From assembly GCA_003241485.1 (NCBI GenBank), contig QFQD01000071.1, forward strand, positions 1 to 27,233: a stretch of 27,233 nt of DNA, read 5' to 3'. A program made the translations under genes and the position numbers. The notes below the pieces were generated by a model. The model was not told the origin of the DNA, did no database searches, and worked only from the letters and a program-made list of their open reading frames with translations. This DNA comes from Ancylobacter novellus (GTDB lineage: Bacteria; Pseudomonadota; Alphaproteobacteria; Rhizobiales; Xanthobacteraceae). This document shows, piece after piece, positions 24,669 through 27,233 of the stretch (position 1 is its first letter; each line of letters begins with the position of its first letter).

Positions 24669-25949
24669 CTAGAGACCGAGCCGATCCATAATACGGCCGT
24701 GCAGCGTGAGGGCGCGCACGCCGAGCGGCCAGAAGGCGTGGAAGGCGATGGGCTTCGGCCGCACGACCGGCAGGTCCAGCCGGGAGCCGGCGCCGTGCAA
24801 CAGCCTCCCGGCCAGTTGTTCGGCAAGGGCGGTGCCTAGCGCTACGCCGCGGCCATTGCAGCCGAGATAGATCAGCGCATCAGGCGCCGGCTCGTGCACA
24901 TGCGGCCAGTGGTCCTTGGTCATGGCCAGCTGGCTGTTCCAGCCATGTGTCCATCGCACGCCCCGAAGCTGCGGCCAGAGCTGAACCGCGTAGTCGGTCA
25001 GATAGGCGATGGGGTCGGGCGTGCCGATCGGGTGCATCGGGCCGCGCCCCCCCATCAGCAGGCGTCCCTGCGCGTCGATGCGGTAATAGACGGTGATGCG
25101 GCCGCTCTCATAGACCGAGGGCCGGTCGGGCGTGATCCCGACGCGCTGAGCCGCGCTCAGCGGCTCGGTGGCGGCGATGGCGCTGTAGACCGGGACGATG
25201 GTCTGGCGCAGGCCCTTCCACAGCTTGCCGGTAAAGCCGTTGGTGGCGATCAGGATCTTCTCGACCTCCAACGTGCCGGTCGGCGTTTCAACCGACCAGC
25301 CGGTGGCGGTACGGCGCAGCGCCTTGGCCGGCGTTCCCCCGTGGATGCGGGCGCCGGCGGAGAGCGCGGCGCGGGCGAGGCCGCGCGAATAGGCAAGCGG
25401 ATTGAGGTTGCCGCCGCGCCGGTCGAGCATGGCGCCGGCATAGGCGGGCGTGCCGAGGGCGGCGGCGACCTCGCCGCGGTCGAGCCAGGAGACCGGCATG
25501 CCGCGCTCGGCGCACTGACGGGCGGTTGCCTCCACCGCCGCGCGTGCCTTGGCGCTGCGGGCGACGCGCAGCGTGCCGCCCCTGTGGGCATCGCAGGCGA
25601 TGCCGAGCCGCTCGATAAGCTGAAGGGCACGGGTCGGCGTGTTCCACGCGAAGCTCACCATGCGCCGGCCGAGCTCCGGGCCCCAGGTCTCCTCGACCGT
25701 GTCGGGATCGAATTTGAGGCCGGGATTGAGCTGACCGCCATTATTGCCGGAAGCGCCCCAACCCGGCTCATTGGCCTCCAGCACCACGACGTCGGTGCCG
25801 GCTTCCGCAAGATGCAATGCGGTGGTCAGCCCGACAATGCCACCGCCGATGATCGCCACCGAGGCACGGCGCGAGCCGTCGAGCGGCGGGGTGTCCGGCG
25901 CGGGCGGGGCGTCGAGCTGGTAGACGTTCGGGGGCAGCGGCAGGGGCAT
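24669..25949 (-). CDS. DAO-family FAD-dependent oxidoreductase
   Basis: This 426-residue flavoprotein of the D-amino acid oxidase/glycine oxidase family resembles gamma-glutamylputrescine oxidase (PuuB) and similar amine oxidases. The Rossmann FAD motif is SVAIIGGGIVGLTTALHLAEAG with the ribose-binding Glu58 (VVVLEAN). GASGNNGGQLNPGLKF and the C-terminal YLGCNGRGVALGTALAEQLA are hallmark stretches, the latter closing the FAD site. Expected chemistry is oxidation of a primary or secondary amine to an imine with O2 or a quinone as acceptor; the substrate cannot be named. It stands alone: no polyamine or amino-acid genes flank it, and the region upstream is a divergent gap of about 350 bases. 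Confidence 0.9.
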   Translation of the reverse strand: MPLPLPPNVYQLDAPPAPDTPPLDGSRRASVAIIGGGIVGLTTALHLAEAGTDVVVLEANEPGWGASGNNGGQLNPGLKFDPDTVEETWGPELGRRMVSFAWNTPTRALQLIERLGIACDAHRGGTLRVARSAKARAAVEATARQCAERGMPVSWLDRGEVAAALGTPAYAGAMLDRRGGNLNPLAYSRGLARAALSAGARIHGGTPAKALRRTATGWSVETPTGTLEVEKILIATNGFTGKLWKGLRQTIVPVYSAIAATEPLSAAQRVGITPDRPSVYESGRITVYYRIDAQGRLLMGGRGPMHPIGTPDPIAYLTDYAVQLWPQLRGVRWTHGWNSQLAMTKDHWPHVHEPAPDALIYLGCNGRGVALGTALAEQLAGRLLHGAGSRLDLPVVRPKPIAFHAFWPLGVRALTLHGRIMDRLGL

Positions 25950-26295
25950 GGGACGATCTTTCGAGACGGCGTTTACCGATCAGCTTTTCTCAGACGATAC
26001 GAGGGAGGCATCGATTTGGTCGAGGCCGGTGTAACCGAGAAAACCCGGCGTCGTCAGCATGTCCCGTTGCGGCAGATGGAGGATACGGATTGCCCCGACC
26101 TCCACCGCGCGCAGGGCGAGTGGCGGAGCGTGGGCTAAATGGCTGTGGACGAGGGTTCCGGCCGCAGTATCATCGCGTGGCGCCACCGAATTGAGTCACG
26201 TCCGGGCAAGCGATGCCTCACCGCGCGAGCGGCGTTGTCCATCGATCTGGAGGGTTACTCATTGCCCGGCGGCAGGCACAAGCTTACAGGCTCGG
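25950..26295. promoter_or_regulatory. divergent intergenic region
   Basis: These 346 bases lie between the leftward oxidoreductase gene and the rightward glycosyltransferase gene and must contain both promoters. Open frames here have no start signal or family resemblance, and I could not assign promoter boxes. Confidence 0.4.
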
Positions 26296-27233
26296 ATGAC
26301 CGCGGATAGCTCCAAAGATATGACTGATCGCGGCGCGTCGACATCGCATGATCCTGATGTCTATCTGTTGATCGCCGCCGGCGCCGTCGCGCTAATCTGC
26401 GCTCTGTTGAAGATGTCGGCCAATCATACCTTCTGGTATGATGAGGTCACACTGTATGTGAACCTGCGGGACGCGCCGTTTTCAAGTCTTTTTGGCACGC
26501 TGCCCTTCTACGACCAAGCGGCCCCTCCCCTCTACAATATGGTCGGCTCCGCCCTCGCCCGACTTGTCGGGCTCAACGAATTTCTATTGCGGCTTCCGTC
26601 ATGGCTGGCGCTGGTCGGCATCGGTGCGTTGGCGCTCGCCTTTCCTCGCATGGAAAAGCGGCAGCGGGCCGCCTTCTGCCTCGCAAGCGTCGCGAGCTAT
26701 ACGCTGCTCACCTATTCGGTGCAGGCGAAGCACTATGCCTTGGAAATGCTGGTCATTGCGCCGCTGCGCGGAGGGGCTGGCGCGATATTGAGGCTGCTGG
26801 CCTACCTGCTGCTTAGCCTCGCCTCGTTCCTGGCGCCGCTCGTTATCGGTGCGCTCATCCTGTTCCAGCTTGCTGACGGATGGCGGGTCGAGCGGCAGGT
26901 GACGCATTCCCCGGGACTTGCCGCTCTTGCGCGCCGGCACATTACCCGCGCACTCCCTTTGGTGATCGGCGGCGTCGCGGCTCTGGCGGTCTATTTTCTG
27001 ATCTCCCGCAGCATCTCCGAATTCCAGTTTCAGAACTATCGCTTGTCGTGACCTTCTATTACGGCGCCCTGCGCCGCATGATGGATTCACACCGGGCGAC
27101 CTTGGCCCTGCTCTCGATCGCGCTGTTCGCGGTCGGCATGGCGACGGCCGCCTGGCGGCGGGCAGAACTCGCCCTTCCCTTCCTCGCGCTTCTTCTCGCG
27201 CCGCTGCTGCTGAACCTTGTGGGCGTGTTTCCA
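26296..27233 (+). pseudogene. GT39/ArnT-like membrane glycosyltransferase, frameshifted and cut by the window end
   Basis: The protein resembles GT-C fold glycosyltransferases (family 39, ArnT/PMT type), which move sugars from polyprenyl-phosphate donors to lipids or proteins on the outer face of the inner membrane. It has a first helix DVYLLIAAGAVALICALLKM, then FWYDE with the acidic pair Asp49-Glu50 in the first periplasmic loop where the catalytic acid lies, then AAPPLYNM and SVQAKHYALEML. ATG 26296 follows an AGG. The frame ends at a TGA at 27049-27051 after FQFQNYRLS, but membrane-like coding continues at once in another frame (VVTFYYGALRRMMDSHRATL, then more helices) to the window end. 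A single lost base near 27040-27048 explains this. The stretch after KHYALEML also looks shorter than usual. The real gene continues past the window. Confidence 0.7.

Noticed and set aside
25980..26186. Small minus-strand frame upstream of the FAD oxidoreductase
   Set aside because: It has only a GTG start, no ribosome binding site and no recognisable domain, and it lies in a region that must hold two promoters.

Overview
The window looks like a chromosomal segment of a high-GC alphaproteobacterium, most likely Hyphomicrobiales (Xanthobacteraceae-like). This is inferred from GC-rich codon use, the gene families and their style of operon packing; no 16S gene or other strict marker is present. 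No insertion sequence, prophage, CRISPR array or integrase was recognised.

Layout. (1) 1-49: 3' part of tRNA-Glu(UUC). (2) 288-3621, minus strand: fumC, a small cupin gene and malate:quinone oxidoreductase mqo, two consecutive TCA-cycle steps (fumarate to malate to oxaloacetate). mqo carries a frame-disrupting internal deletion. (3) 3888-8079, minus: an arginine deiminase operon with arcA between two paralogous APC-type antiporters; no ornithine carbamoyltransferase or carbamate kinase gene is in the window. (4) 8432-11920: two divergent AraC-family regulators and an MHS-type MFS carboxylate/osmolyte transporter. (5) 12236-20281: the most interesting block. A LysR regulator is divergent from a tight plus-strand operon: CuyA-like PLP sulfo-lyase, DegT-fold aminotransferase, Asp/Glu-type racemase, TauABC-type ABC importer and a histidinol-dehydrogenase-family enzyme of the HpsN type. 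Together they read as an import-and-desulfonation pathway for a C3 sulfonate. I propose an amino-alcohol sulfonate such as cysteinolate, with cysteate as the intermediate cleaved by CuyA. (6) 20435-24333, minus: a translationally coupled signalling operon (PAS histidine kinase, single-domain response regulator, REC-GGDEF-EAL protein); the last gene has lost the centre of its EAL domain. (7) 24669-25949, minus: a DAO-family FAD oxidoreductase. (8) 26296-end, plus: a GT39/ArnT-like membrane glycosyltransferase gene, frameshifted and cut by the window end.

A recurring oddity is loss of bases inside otherwise well-conserved genes: mqo, the N-terminus of the TauC-type permease, the GGDEF-EAL gene and the GT39 gene all show an abrupt frame change. 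These may be real gene decay or sequence/assembly errors, and raw reads would tell them apart.
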